From an uncultured Blautia sp. (GTDB lineage Bacteria; Bacillota; Clostridia; Lachnospirales; Lachnospiraceae), in NCBI GenBank assembly GCA_934373235.1, contig CAKROW010000005.1, forward strand, positions 1 through 64,000: DNA of 64,000 nucleotides, given 5' to 3'. Below are positions 17,358 to 25,335 of the stretch, in pieces (position 1 is the stretch's first letter; every line of letters begins with the position of its first letter). A program made the translations under genes and the position numbers. The notes under the pieces are model-generated. The model ran no database searches. It saw only the letters and a list, made by a program, of their open reading frames with translations, and was not told where the DNA came from.

Positions 17358-18756
17358 TAAGGATGTTATTTACCAGTTTGCCGAAGCCTATGGGATATCC
17401 GTCTGCACAGAGAAGATGCCATCCCTTTTTGCGGGGGGCTTCTTCCGGCTGGATATTAAGGGTTTCCCCTTTGAGGTACCGTGTGATCCGTTGGTCCGAA
17501 GCTTCAAGGGAGATCACTGCCTCAGCATCCCCTTTATGAAGGGCAAGGGCAAATGGCTGGGAAGGCTCGAAACGGTTCTTTTTAAGGTCACCCAGATAAA
17601 GACCGTTTCTGAGAAATGAGATTCCACGAAGATCCAGAGGGAAAGGAAGCTGGTAGTAAACCTTGTCCTTTCGTACCTCCACGCGGTTCCAGTCAAACTC
17701 CCGGCCGCCAAGAGAATGAAGTCCGATCTCGTTAAAAAACTCCTCCATCCATTTGCGGGTGTTTTTGTCGGGACCTTTGGATGCAGTACGGAAAACGGGA
17801 GGAAGGGACTCTCCTTTTTTGCGAAGAAGGGCAAGAAAGTGGCCTTCACCGTCCATTTTATGGGGAAAGATACGGACACATCTGCGAAGTTCTTCCATAG
17901 GGGAGGAACCGGCAGATTCGCCTGCGTAGTCCGGATTCCCATGAGAAAATCCTTCATATCCGGTCATTTCAACAAGCTCCATATCAGGATTCTCGGTAAG
18001 AAGGTATGCAACCACTTCCTCATCCTCGCAGGGTGCAAAAGTACAGGTGGAATAGAGGAGCAGTCCGCCGGGACGGAGCATATCGGAAGCTTTCAGTATC
18101 AGATCCTTCTGGATCAGGGAAAGTTCTCGGGATTTTTCCGGAGTCCAGTCTTTGACAAGAGACTCATCCTTGCGGAACATTCCCTCACCTGAGCAGGGGG
18201 CGTCAAGAAGGATCTTGTTAAAGAAAGCCGGGAAACGCTGGTGAAGTTTGGCTGGCTTTTCATCTGTGACCAGCATGTTGGTGATCCCAAAAAGTTCCAG
18301 ATTCCTGAGAAGAGCCCTGGCTCTGGATGTGCTGATGTCGTTGGCAAGAAGGAAGCCTGTGCCATTTAAGGCAGCACCAAGAGCAGTTGCCTTGCCGCCG
18401 GGGGCAGCACAGAGATCCAGTACGAAATCACCAGGTTCGATGGGGAGCCTGGATGCGGGAGTCATGGCGCTTGGTTCCTGAAGATAATAAAGACCTGCCT
18501 GATAATAGGCACAGCGTGCAGGGCGGCTTTCTTCATCATAAAAGTATCCGTTGGAAATCCATGGAATGGGTTTCAGGGGAAAAGGTGCCAGATCTTCAAA
18601 ATCCCTGCAGGAGATCCTGGAAGTATTCACCCGGAGTCCGTAGGTGCGGGGATTTAAATAGCTCTGGATAAAGGCATCATAGTCCAGTCCCGGCATTTCT
18701 TTCATCCGTTCCAGAAAAGAAGAGGGGAGAGTCTGTATTTTATCTGAATTTGTCAT
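17326..18756 (-). CDS. rsmF: 16S rRNA m5C methyltransferase, RsmF/NOL1-NOP2-Sun family
   Basis: A 476-residue SAM-dependent RNA cytosine-5 methyltransferase. The SAM site DLCAAPGGKATALGAAL, the DAPCSGEGMFRK motif and YSTCTFAPCEDEEVV carry the two conserved cysteines of this family: TC as nucleophile and PC for product release. A C-terminal extension after about residue 300 is expected for the RsmF/YebU-like branch and may form a PUA-like RNA-binding domain. I start at the ATG at 18756, with GGAGG seven bases upstream; the frame also begins at a TTG at 18768 that overlaps that SD. Exact target position in the ribosome cannot be read from sequence. The gene is monocistronic. Confidence 0.88.
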   Translation of the reverse strand: MTNSDKIQTLPSSFLERMKEMPGLDYDAFIQSYLNPRTYGLRVNTSRISCRDFEDLAPFPLKPIPWISNGYFYDEESRPARCAYYQAGLYYLQEPSAMTPASRLPIEPGDFVLDLCAAPGGKATALGAALNGTGFLLANDISTSRARALLRNLELFGITNMLVTDEKPAKLHQRFPAFFNKILLDAPCSGEGMFRKDESLVKDWTPEKSRELSLIQKDLILKASDMLRPGGLLLYSTCTFAPCEDEEVVAYLLTENPDMELVEMTGYEGFSHGNPDYAGESAGSSPMEELRRCVRIFPHKMDGEGHFLALLRKKGESLPPVFRTASKGPDKNTRKWMEEFFNEIGLHSLGGREFDWNRVEVRKDKVYYQLPFPLDLRGISFLRNGLYLGDLKKNRFEPSQPFALALHKGDAEAVISLEASDQRITRYLKGETLNIQPEEAPRKKGWHLLCADGYPIGFGKLVNNILKNKYPAGWRV

Positions 18757-18844
18757 AATTTCCTCCAAGTATATATAAATGTGACATGGTAATTCTTATT
18801 ATAACATAGATATGCAGAGTAGATAAAGCAGGTAACGAATAATA

Positions 18845-18873
18845 TTGCTTTGCCTGAAAAGAACAGATATAAT
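18845..18873 (+). promoter_or_regulatory. Sigma-A-like promoter upstream of SASP-cdd
   Basis: TTGCTT (18845-18850), 17 bases, perfect TATAAT (18868-18873). A CATATAA at 18885-18891 could alternatively be the -10 of a forespore sigma-G promoter, but I see no convincing -35 for it. Confidence 0.5.
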
Positions 18874-18937
18874 AGAATAAAAGTCATATAAATGTCCATA
18901 CTCCATAAAAAAGATTAAAAATAAGGAGCATACGGAC

Positions 18938-19159
18938 ATGAATAAAGACAAAGAGGTGAAGGCTTATCTGAATGGTGAGCTTTCAGATGAAGAAAAGCTG
19001 AAATATGAGATCGCCGGGGAACTGGGAATTCTTACCCAGGTACTGTCAGATGGATGGAAGAGCCTTTCAGCCAAGGATACCGGAAGGATCGGTGGTCTTA
19101 TGACAAAAAGAAAGAGGGAAAAATATGGAGTACGGAAAACTGATCCAGGCAGCTTTTGA
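18938..19159 (+). CDS. Small acid-soluble spore protein, alpha/beta type
   Basis: A 73-residue protein with the hallmark SASP blocks LKYEIAGELGI and DTGRIGGLMTKRK. These proteins coat and protect DNA in dormant spores and are then degraded by GPR during germination; the GPR cleavage-type motif with Glu is present in KYEIAGELG. The Clostridia-specific DGWKSLSAKDTGRIGG spacing fits. SD AAGGAG (18923-18928) sits nine bases before the ATG. The last 35 bases overlap the start of cdd in another frame, an unusually long overlap. This is direct evidence that the organism belongs to a sporulating lineage. Confidence 0.85.
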   Translation: MNKDKEVKAYLNGELSDEEKLKYEIAGELGILTQVLSDGWKSLSAKDTGRIGGLMTKRKREKYGVRKTDPGSF

Positions 19160-19538
19160 AGCACAGAGAAAAGCCTATGCCCCCTATTCCGGATTTCAGG
19201 TAGGGGCGGCTCTTCTGGCAGGAAGCGGCAGGATATACGGAGGCTGCAATATTGAAAATGCTTCCTACGGGGCTACAAACTGTGCGGAGCGGACTGCGTT
19301 TTTCAGGGCGATCTATGAAGGAGAAAGAGAATTTAAGGCAATTGCCATTGCAGGAAAGCTGTCAGACAGTGATACTTTTGAATATTGTGCACCCTGTGGG
19401 ATCTGCAGGCAGGTGATGAGTGAATTCTGTGACGGGGAGGATTTTCTGATCATCCTGCCAAGATCACAGTCAGATTATAAGGTATACAGTCTTAATGAGC
19501 TGCTCCCCTTAAGCTTTACAAAGAAAGATATGGAATGA
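19125..19538 (+). CDS. cdd: Cytidine deaminase
   Basis: A 137-residue tetrameric-type cytidine deaminase for pyrimidine salvage (cytidine or deoxycytidine to uridine). The catalytic block is NCAERTAFF with zinc ligand Cys53 and catalytic Glu55; PCGICRQ supplies zinc ligands Cys91 and Cys94. The N-terminal AYAPYSGFQVGAAL and GCNIENASYG segments are family signatures. The start at 19125 lies within the SASP coding end and has a GAGGG-type SD. Expression may be tied to the upstream gene by the overlap. Confidence 0.95.
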   Translation: MEYGKLIQAAFEAQRKAYAPYSGFQVGAALLAGSGRIYGGCNIENASYGATNCAERTAFFRAIYEGEREFKAIAIAGKLSDSDTFEYCAPCGICRQVMSEFCDGEDFLIILPRSQSDYKVYSLNELLPLSFTKKDME

Positions 19539-19540
19539 TG

Positions 19541-19569
19541 TGGACGAAGGAGGGTAAAAGGATTATACT
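19541..19569 (+). promoter_or_regulatory. Possible promoter for the DUF308 gene
   Basis: TGGACG (19541-19546), 17 bases, TATACT (19564-19569), 31 bases before the next start codon. Moderate match only. Confidence 0.35.
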
Positions 19570-19599
19570 GGGGGAATAAATACAGAAAGGGGAGTCATA

Positions 19600-20604
19600 A
19601 TGAGCGGAAAGATCAACAGGATTTTAAAGGGAGAACTGATATCCTCCATATTTTATGTTGCACTGGGGCTTTGCCTGATCCTGATCCCCACACAGACTGT
19701 GAATGTCATCTGCAAGATCGTGTTCGGGATCCTGATGATCGGTGTAGGAGTGTACCATATTTATATTTATACACGGGGCAGGGAAACTGCCACCATCATG
19801 GATCTGCTGAGTGGTGTTGTGGTTCTGGTGCTGGGATTTTTTCTTTTTACCTATCCGCAGATCGTGGTGAAGCTGCTTCCCTGGCTTCTGGGAGCGTTTG
19901 TTCTGGTTGACAGTATCTGGAAGTTTCAGGGAGCCTACCGCCTGAAAAAGAAGAACAGGGGAGCGTGGAAGCTCCTTCTGGTGGGAAGCCTTGTTTTTAT
20001 CGTACTTGGAGTGGTGGTGATCACCGGGTTTATTCCTAAGATGATGACCATGCTTATGTTTGCGGGAGGCGTACTTCTTGGAAACGGTGTTATGGATATC
20101 ATATTTTATACAGTGATGAAGTTAAGCCTGCGGAAAGCCAGAAAACTTGAGGAGAGCCAGCGGAAGAGCCTTGAGGAAAAAGACGGCAGTGAATCCGGGA
20201 AAGCCGGAAATACTTCAGAAAACATCTCGCAAAGTATTTCAGAGAGTGCTTCCGGGCAGGAGGAGCCTCAGGTCTCCGGGGAGGAATCCGCAGAGAAAAA
20301 AGATGAGATTTTGGATGAGTGGAAGGATGGACCGGAAGGAGAGCATCCGGATACGCAGGAGAAGAAAGAGGAAGATTTCGACGATGGGACTTCTGAGGAC
20401 AGAGCTTCTGATGATAAATCTTCATTAGGTGAAGTCGAAGGATTGACCTGTGAAACGGAGGAACCTGCCGGAATCCAGGAACCGGAGCATACATACACAT
20501 CCGGGAATGACAGATGGATCGGGGAGCCGGAAAAAACAGAGATGTCCCTGAAGGATTTTTTCAGAAGTGAAGATGATGATGACCTGGAGGAATGGAAGGA
20601 CTGA
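19600..20604 (+). CDS. DUF308/HdeD-type membrane protein with acidic tail
   Basis: A 334-residue protein. Residues 10 to about 172 form six predicted transmembrane helices arranged as short hairpins, with repeated ALGLCLILIP and LVFIVLGVVVITGF patterns typical of DUF308/HdeD proteins. The remaining 150 residues are hydrophilic and strongly acidic, rich in Glu, Asp and Ser, with low complexity and probably disordered. HdeD is linked to acid stress in E. coli, but that does not transfer safely. SD GGGGAG precedes the ATG. The stop overlaps the next start by one base, so it is translationally coupled to the arginase-fold gene. Confidence 0.75.
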   Translation: MSGKINRILKGELISSIFYVALGLCLILIPTQTVNVICKIVFGILMIGVGVYHIYIYTRGRETATIMDLLSGVVVLVLGFFLFTYPQIVVKLLPWLLGAFVLVDSIWKFQGAYRLKKKNRGAWKLLLVGSLVFIVLGVVVITGFIPKMMTMLMFAGGVLLGNGVMDIIFYTVMKLSLRKARKLEESQRKSLEEKDGSESGKAGNTSENISQSISESASGQEEPQVSGEESAEKKDEILDEWKDGPEGEHPDTQEKKEEDFDDGTSEDRASDDKSSLGEVEGLTCETEEPAGIQEPEHTYTSGNDRWIGEPEKTEMSLKDFFRSEDDDDLEEWKD

Positions 20605-21359
20605 TGGATACAGCAAAAACAGTTATCATGGATTTTTCCGGGATCTACCGGGAACAGGAATTCCATAAAGGAAAAGATACGGTATGGATACAAGGGGAGG
20701 ATATTCCGGGAACCAATTGCTACTGCGACAGTGAGGCCATGGAGTGTATCCGCCGCCGGATCGGGGGATTTTCTCCGGAGGGTATCCACTTTATTGATTC
20801 GGGAAACTATCATTATCTTACCAGGATCTGGCTGGAGAAGCTTGATGAGCCATTCCGGCTTCTGGTATTTGACAATCATACAGATATGCAGCCACCGGCT
20901 TTTGGAGGACTTCTCTCCTGCGGAGGATGGATCAGGGCGGCACTTGAGGAGCTTCCAGGCCTTCTGGAAGTGATCCTTGTGGGACCGGATGAGGAGGCTT
21001 TTTCCAGAGTGGAGCCGGAATTTCAGAAGAAAGTACGATTTCTGAGCCGGGAGCACCTTGTATTTATGAACAAAAGTGAGAGACAGGAATTTTTCAGGGA
21101 GATCCCATCGGGGGAGTCCCTGTATATTTCCATAGACAAAGATGTGCTGAACAAAGAAAACGCGGATACCAACTGGAGCCAGGGGGATATGAGTCTTGAA
21201 GAACTTCTGGAGGATCTGAAAGCGGTTCTGGAAACTTTCGGTGACAGGATCCTGGGAGTGGATATCTGCGGGGAATGTGACAGTCTGGAAGGTGGAGACT
21301 GCAGGTTAAATGATCTGTCCAACAGGAAACTTCTGGAACTGTTTCAGGGAGAATACTAA
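20604..21359 (+). CDS. Divergent arginase/agmatinase-fold protein
   Basis: A 251-residue protein of the ureohydrolase fold. The dimetal ligands are recognisable: a His in GNYHY (replacing the usual GGDHS), DNHTD (for DAHxD) and SIDKDVL (for DxD). The residues that grip a guanidino substrate in arginase and agmatinase are not obvious, and the usual DP-x-x-AP after the last motif is replaced by NKENADTNW. It may act on another amidine or amide substrate. I start at 20604, overlapping the upstream TGA; an ATG at 20592 sits directly on its potential SD. It is followed three bases later by lgt. Confidence 0.65.
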   Translation: MDTAKTVIMDFSGIYREQEFHKGKDTVWIQGEDIPGTNCYCDSEAMECIRRRIGGFSPEGIHFIDSGNYHYLTRIWLEKLDEPFRLLVFDNHTDMQPPAFGGLLSCGGWIRAALEELPGLLEVILVGPDEEAFSRVEPEFQKKVRFLSREHLVFMNKSERQEFFREIPSGESLYISIDKDVLNKENADTNWSQGDMSLEELLEDLKAVLETFGDRILGVDICGECDSLEGGDCRLNDLSNRKLLELFQGEY

Positions 21360-21362
21360 TCT

Positions 21363-22127
21363 ATGAAAAATGAATTGATTACCATTGGCCCTTTTACTGT
21401 ATATGGATACGGACTGATGATCGCCATTGGTGTTATTGCAGGATATCTGGCAGCAGAAAAGAGGGCAGAAAAAAAGGGACTTGATAAAGACCAGGTTTTT
21501 TATCTGATCCTGTGGTGTCTGGCAGGTGGGATGGCAGCAGCCAAGATACTGTTCTGGATCACGGAAATGCCGGCTATTATGGAGGATCCGGGCTTTATCC
21601 TGGAAACTCTTGGTTCCGGTTTTGTGGTGTTTGGGGGAATCATTGGCGGTATTCTCACCGGATATATTTACAGCAGGATCCGGGGACTGGAATTTCTGAA
21701 ATATTTTGATCTTATCATGCCTTCTGTGGCACTGGCTCAGGGATTTGGCAGGATCGGGTGCCTCCTGGCAGGCTGCTGTTACGGAAAAGAAACAGAAAGT
21801 ATTTTTTCCATTACATTTCAGAACTCGGAGTTTGCCCCAAATCATGTGGCATTGATCCCTACAGAGCTTTATTCCTGCGGGCTGGATTTTATCCATTTTT
21901 TTGTATTGATCCGGATCGCAGGCAGAGAGAAAAGGGATGGTATGGTGGCTGCCTGCTACCTGCTCTTTTACAGTGTGGGGAGATTTATCATTGAATTTTT
22001 CCGGGGAGATATTATCCGGGGAAGTGTGGGAATTTTATCTACTTCACAGTTTATCAGTATTTTTACAGGAATTGCAGGAATTCTCATGCTGCTGATACTT
22101 AAGGGAAAGAGTGGCAGGAAGGCATAG
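21363..22127 (+). CDS. lgt: Prolipoprotein diacylglyceryl transferase
   Basis: A 254-residue polytopic enzyme that moves diacylglycerol from phosphatidylglycerol onto the lipobox cysteine, the first step of lipoprotein maturation. The YGLMIAIGVIAGYLAA helix, the GGIIGGI segment and the GFGRIGCLLAGCCYG signature with the essential Arg are present, as is PTELYS near the third quarter. About seven membrane helices fit the family. The window contains at least one predicted substrate, the lipoprotein at 4705-5853. GGAGAA provides a modest SD. Confidence 0.9.
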   Translation: MKNELITIGPFTVYGYGLMIAIGVIAGYLAAEKRAEKKGLDKDQVFYLILWCLAGGMAAAKILFWITEMPAIMEDPGFILETLGSGFVVFGGIIGGILTGYIYSRIRGLEFLKYFDLIMPSVALAQGFGRIGCLLAGCCYGKETESIFSITFQNSEFAPNHVALIPTELYSCGLDFIHFFVLIRIAGREKRDGMVAACYLLFYSVGRFIIEFFRGDIIRGSVGILSTSQFISIFTGIAGILMLLILKGKSGRKA

Positions 22128-22179
22128 GGACGAACTGTTCCGGCATAAATCTTAAAAAAGATCAAAGAGCAGGCGTGCC

Positions 22180-23925
22180 ATGCTGAAAAAAGAAGATTTT
22201 GAACCATATATGGAAGCAGAGGATAAGGAAATCCCCGGGGTGCAGCCGGAAAACCCGGCACAAAGTGAGCACTTCGGGGATTTTATCGTAAAATACATGC
22301 AGGATGTGGAAAACACTCTGAAACTTTTTCCGGGTTCGGTGTTCCGTAAGATCAATGATATGTTCGGGATCATCTATGTGCCTCTGGAAAGACTGGGGGA
22401 GCTGGAAGTAGATGGGGTTTCCTATAATTCCATACCAAAATGTTACACATGCATGGACAGGGAGGCTGCGGAAACTTCCGGGATCATCAGGCTTCATGAT
22501 CACCCCTATCTGAAACTGAGAGGAAAGGATACAGCAGTGGCTGTGATCGATACAGGAATCGATTACAGAAATGATATTTTCAGAGATGCAGGTGGGTCGC
22601 GGATAAGATATCTGTGGGATCAGACTCTGACAACGCTGCCGGGGGAAAGCAGGGTTCCTTTTGGACAGCTTTTTACGAAAAAGGATCTGGATGAGGCACT
22701 TCTGGAAACAGAGCCTGTGAGCAAAGTGCCTTCTGTGGATACCAGCGGTCACGGAACTGCTCTGGCGGGAATTGCAGCAGGAAAAAATGTACCGGGGGAG
22801 AGCTTTACGGGGGCTGCACCGGAGGCATCCCTGATCATTGTAAAAGTAAAGCAGGCAAAGCAGTATCTCAGGAATTTCTATCTTTATCCGCCGGATGCGG
22901 AGGTATTTCAGGAGGATGATATTATGCTTGCTCTTTCTTTTGCCATGAAATGGGCAGAGGAGATACGGATGCCCCTGTCTGTGTGCCTGGGAATCGGAAC
23001 AAGCCAGGGTGCTCATCTGGGATTTAATGCTTTAAGCCAGATGGTTGACCAGGCAGCAGGATATTCCAGGGTTTCCATAGCTGTGGCAGCGGGCAATGAG
23101 GGAAATACCAGAAATCACTGTACAGGTATTTTTTCGGAGACAGAGGACCGGGTGGTGACAGAACTTCGCATAGGAGAAAAGGAGCAGGGATTTACCATGG
23201 AATTCTGGGGAGAACCGCCGGAGACTTACGGGATCTCCATTCAGTCACCGACAGGGGAAATCCTGGATGTAAGCAGCTCCATCGGGCCAAGGACGCAGGA
23301 ACTGTCCTTCATTTTTGTGGAGACCAGGGTTTTTGTAAATTATGTGTTCATTGAACGGCAGACAGGATATCCATTGGTATACTTCCGTTTTTTTCATCCT
23401 GCTGCGGGGATATGGAAGATCATCACAAGAACCAGAAACAGACGAACCGGGCGTTTTCATATGTGGCTGCCTGTGGAAGGGCTGATCTCCGGGGAAACCT
23501 ATTTTCTGGAACCTTCTCCTTATACCACTGTAACAGCTCCGGGAGATGCCAGAAACGGGATCACGGCAACTGCCTGTCAGTACAGGGACGGAAGTCTCTA
23601 TATCGGAGCTGGCAGAGGATATACTCCGGATGGAATGATAACGCCCCATCTTGCAGCTCCCGGAGTGGATGTGCGGGTTCCCCTTCTTCGGGGCGGATTC
23701 GGAAACAGCTCAGGTACCAGCCTTGCAGCAGCACAGACCGCCGGAGCGGCCGCACTGCTTTTTGAATGGGCGGTCATCCGGGGAAACCAGCCGTTTTTTA
23801 CAGGAAGCAGCGTAAAGTATTACCTGCAGCGAGGTGCAAGAAGAGAAGAAAACCAGCAGTATCCCAATCCGGAGTGGGGGTATGGGAAGCTGGATCTGTA
23901 TCATACGTTTGAGCTGCTGACATAA
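22180..23925 (+). CDS. Subtilisin-like serine protease, Csp-like (S8)
   Basis: A 581-residue S8 protease with the full triad: Asp124 (VIDTGIDY), His191 (GHGTALAGIAAG) and Ser514 (SSGTSLAAAQ). There is no signal peptide; the first 110 residues resemble a short pro-region. A long insert between about 330 and 470, with beta-rich content and YPLVYFRFFHPAAG, fits the jelly-roll domain of Csp proteases, which activate the cortex hydrolase SleC in clostridial spores. Related proteins are common and multicopy in Lachnospiraceae, so a different intracellular role is possible. The SD is weak. The stop is three bases from the stop of the convergent phosphofructokinase gene. Confidence 0.8.
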   Translation: MLKKEDFEPYMEAEDKEIPGVQPENPAQSEHFGDFIVKYMQDVENTLKLFPGSVFRKINDMFGIIYVPLERLGELEVDGVSYNSIPKCYTCMDREAAETSGIIRLHDHPYLKLRGKDTAVAVIDTGIDYRNDIFRDAGGSRIRYLWDQTLTTLPGESRVPFGQLFTKKDLDEALLETEPVSKVPSVDTSGHGTALAGIAAGKNVPGESFTGAAPEASLIIVKVKQAKQYLRNFYLYPPDAEVFQEDDIMLALSFAMKWAEEIRMPLSVCLGIGTSQGAHLGFNALSQMVDQAAGYSRVSIAVAAGNEGNTRNHCTGIFSETEDRVVTELRIGEKEQGFTMEFWGEPPETYGISIQSPTGEILDVSSSIGPRTQELSFIFVETRVFVNYVFIERQTGYPLVYFRFFHPAAGIWKIITRTRNRRTGRFHMWLPVEGLISGETYFLEPSPYTTVTAPGDARNGITATACQYRDGSLYIGAGRGYTPDGMITPHLAAPGVDVRVPLLRGGFGNSSGTSLAAAQTAGAAALLFEWAVIRGNQPFFTGSSVKYYLQRGARREENQQYPNPEWGYGKLDLYHTFELLT

Positions 23926-23928
23926 GAA

Positions 23929-25155
23929 TTATTTTCGGTATACAAAATCAGGAAGGCCGTCCTCACCAAGAGGAAGTTCCACATTGCCCCGGATCAGAGG
24001 CTGGGCATAGCGGATAAAATCTTCCGTTACATCGGAGCCGTCTGCTGTGATCCATTCCAGAGGAACTGTTTTTTCCTGGTTGCAGATGGCGTTGACATCT
24101 TCAAGGGTGCATTTCATGGAGTAGGGAGAATCGCTCCGGCGTTTGAAGGCAACCATTTTTCCGGTTGCGCCGTTGAGGGCAGCCTGTACACCGAATTCAC
24201 CGGCCAGGATGGCTTCCTGCTGATCTGTTTCAGAAAGCATGGAGGAAGAACAGCGCTGGCTGACATTAAGTTCTACAGAACGTGCTTTTACACCAAGGCG
24301 GTTTCGTACCAGATTTTCCAGGTATTTGCCGCAGCCTGCCAGCATTTTGTGACCAAAGGCATCGGTTCCGGCAGCACTGTCATATTCACAGATAAAAGTA
24401 CCTTCCCTGTCGTGGATACCCTCGGAAACACAGACTACAACGTTACAGTTTTTCTCAAAAGCAGAGCTGACCCTGGAGAGAAATTCCTCCACATCGAAAT
24501 CTGTTTCGGGAAGATAGATGAGGAGCGGATTATCTCCTGTATATTTGCGGGCAAGGGCAGCGGCACCGGTGAGCCATCCTGCATGGCGGCCCATGATCTC
24601 GATGATGGTGACTGATTTCTTTTCATAAACAGAGGCATCCAGGGTGATCTCGCGGACTGTGGAGGCCACATATCTGGCTGCGCTTCCAAATCCCGGAGTG
24701 TGGTCGGTATTTATAAGGTCATTGTCAATGGTTTTAGGCTCACCCAGGATACGGATATCACTGCCGATCCGTTCCGCATAACGGGAAAGCTTGCTGACAG
24801 TGTCCATGGAATCGTTACCTCCGATGTAGAAGAACCATCCGATATTCATCTCCTCAAATTTCTGAAAAAGCTGAGGATAAACAGGATCTTCCAGAGATTC
24901 CGGAAGCTTGTAACGGCAGGAACCCAGGTATGCGCCTGGTGTCCAGGTAAGAGCCTCCAGCCTTTCTCCGGGAAGAGCCTCGCTGAAATCAAGAACAGTT
25001 CCCTTTAAAAATCCCTCGATCCCGTTGACCATTCCGTATACATGCTCAATTTCATCTGTATGGCGAAGTGCTTCAGATACAACACCGTAAAGACTGCTGT
25101 TGATAGCTGCGGTAGGACCGCCGGACTGACCTGCGATAAGGTTCTTTTTTGACAT
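23929..25155 (-). CDS. pfp: Diphosphate-dependent 6-phosphofructokinase
   Basis: A 408-residue phosphofructokinase of the PPi-dependent group. The key sites are GGND (112-115), where Asp115 occupies the position that is Gly in ATP enzymes, and PKTIDND (140-146), where Lys141 blocks ATP and favours pyrophosphate. The N-terminal GQSGGPTAAIN and the MGRHAGWLTGAAALAR block also match. The reaction is reversible and saves ATP in fermentative anaerobes. I start at 25155 with AGGAGG upstream; the frame runs further to 25227 without SD. It is monocistronic and divergent from the alpha/beta hydrolase gene. Confidence 0.93.
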   Translation of the reverse strand: MSKKNLIAGQSGGPTAAINSSLYGVVSEALRHTDEIEHVYGMVNGIEGFLKGTVLDFSEALPGERLEALTWTPGAYLGSCRYKLPESLEDPVYPQLFQKFEEMNIGWFFYIGGNDSMDTVSKLSRYAERIGSDIRILGEPKTIDNDLINTDHTPGFGSAARYVASTVREITLDASVYEKKSVTIIEIMGRHAGWLTGAAALARKYTGDNPLLIYLPETDFDVEEFLSRVSSAFEKNCNVVVCVSEGIHDREGTFICEYDSAAGTDAFGHKMLAGCGKYLENLVRNRLGVKARSVELNVSQRCSSSMLSETDQQEAILAGEFGVQAALNGATGKMVAFKRRSDSPYSMKCTLEDVNAICNQEKTVPLEWITADGSDVTEDFIRYAQPLIRGNVELPLGEDGLPDFVYRK

Positions 25156-25253
25156 TTTTGTACCTCCTGAGTGTCTTTTTCTTACATTGTAGCAGAAAAT
25201 CAAAAACTTGGCACCTGAAATTTCCAAAAATAATATTCAAATAGAAAAATCCA

Positions 25254-25262
25254 TGGTATGAT
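25254..25262 (+). promoter_or_regulatory. Extended -10 promoter for the alpha/beta hydrolase
   Basis: TGG plus TATGAT (25254-25262) with no good -35. It lies 74 bases before the start codon. Confidence 0.4.
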
Positions 25263-25335
25263 AGAAACATAAAAACGTTGGAAAAGTCATAAACAGGGGG
25301 GACTTTTCTGATAATAACAAGGGAGGTTTTTTATT

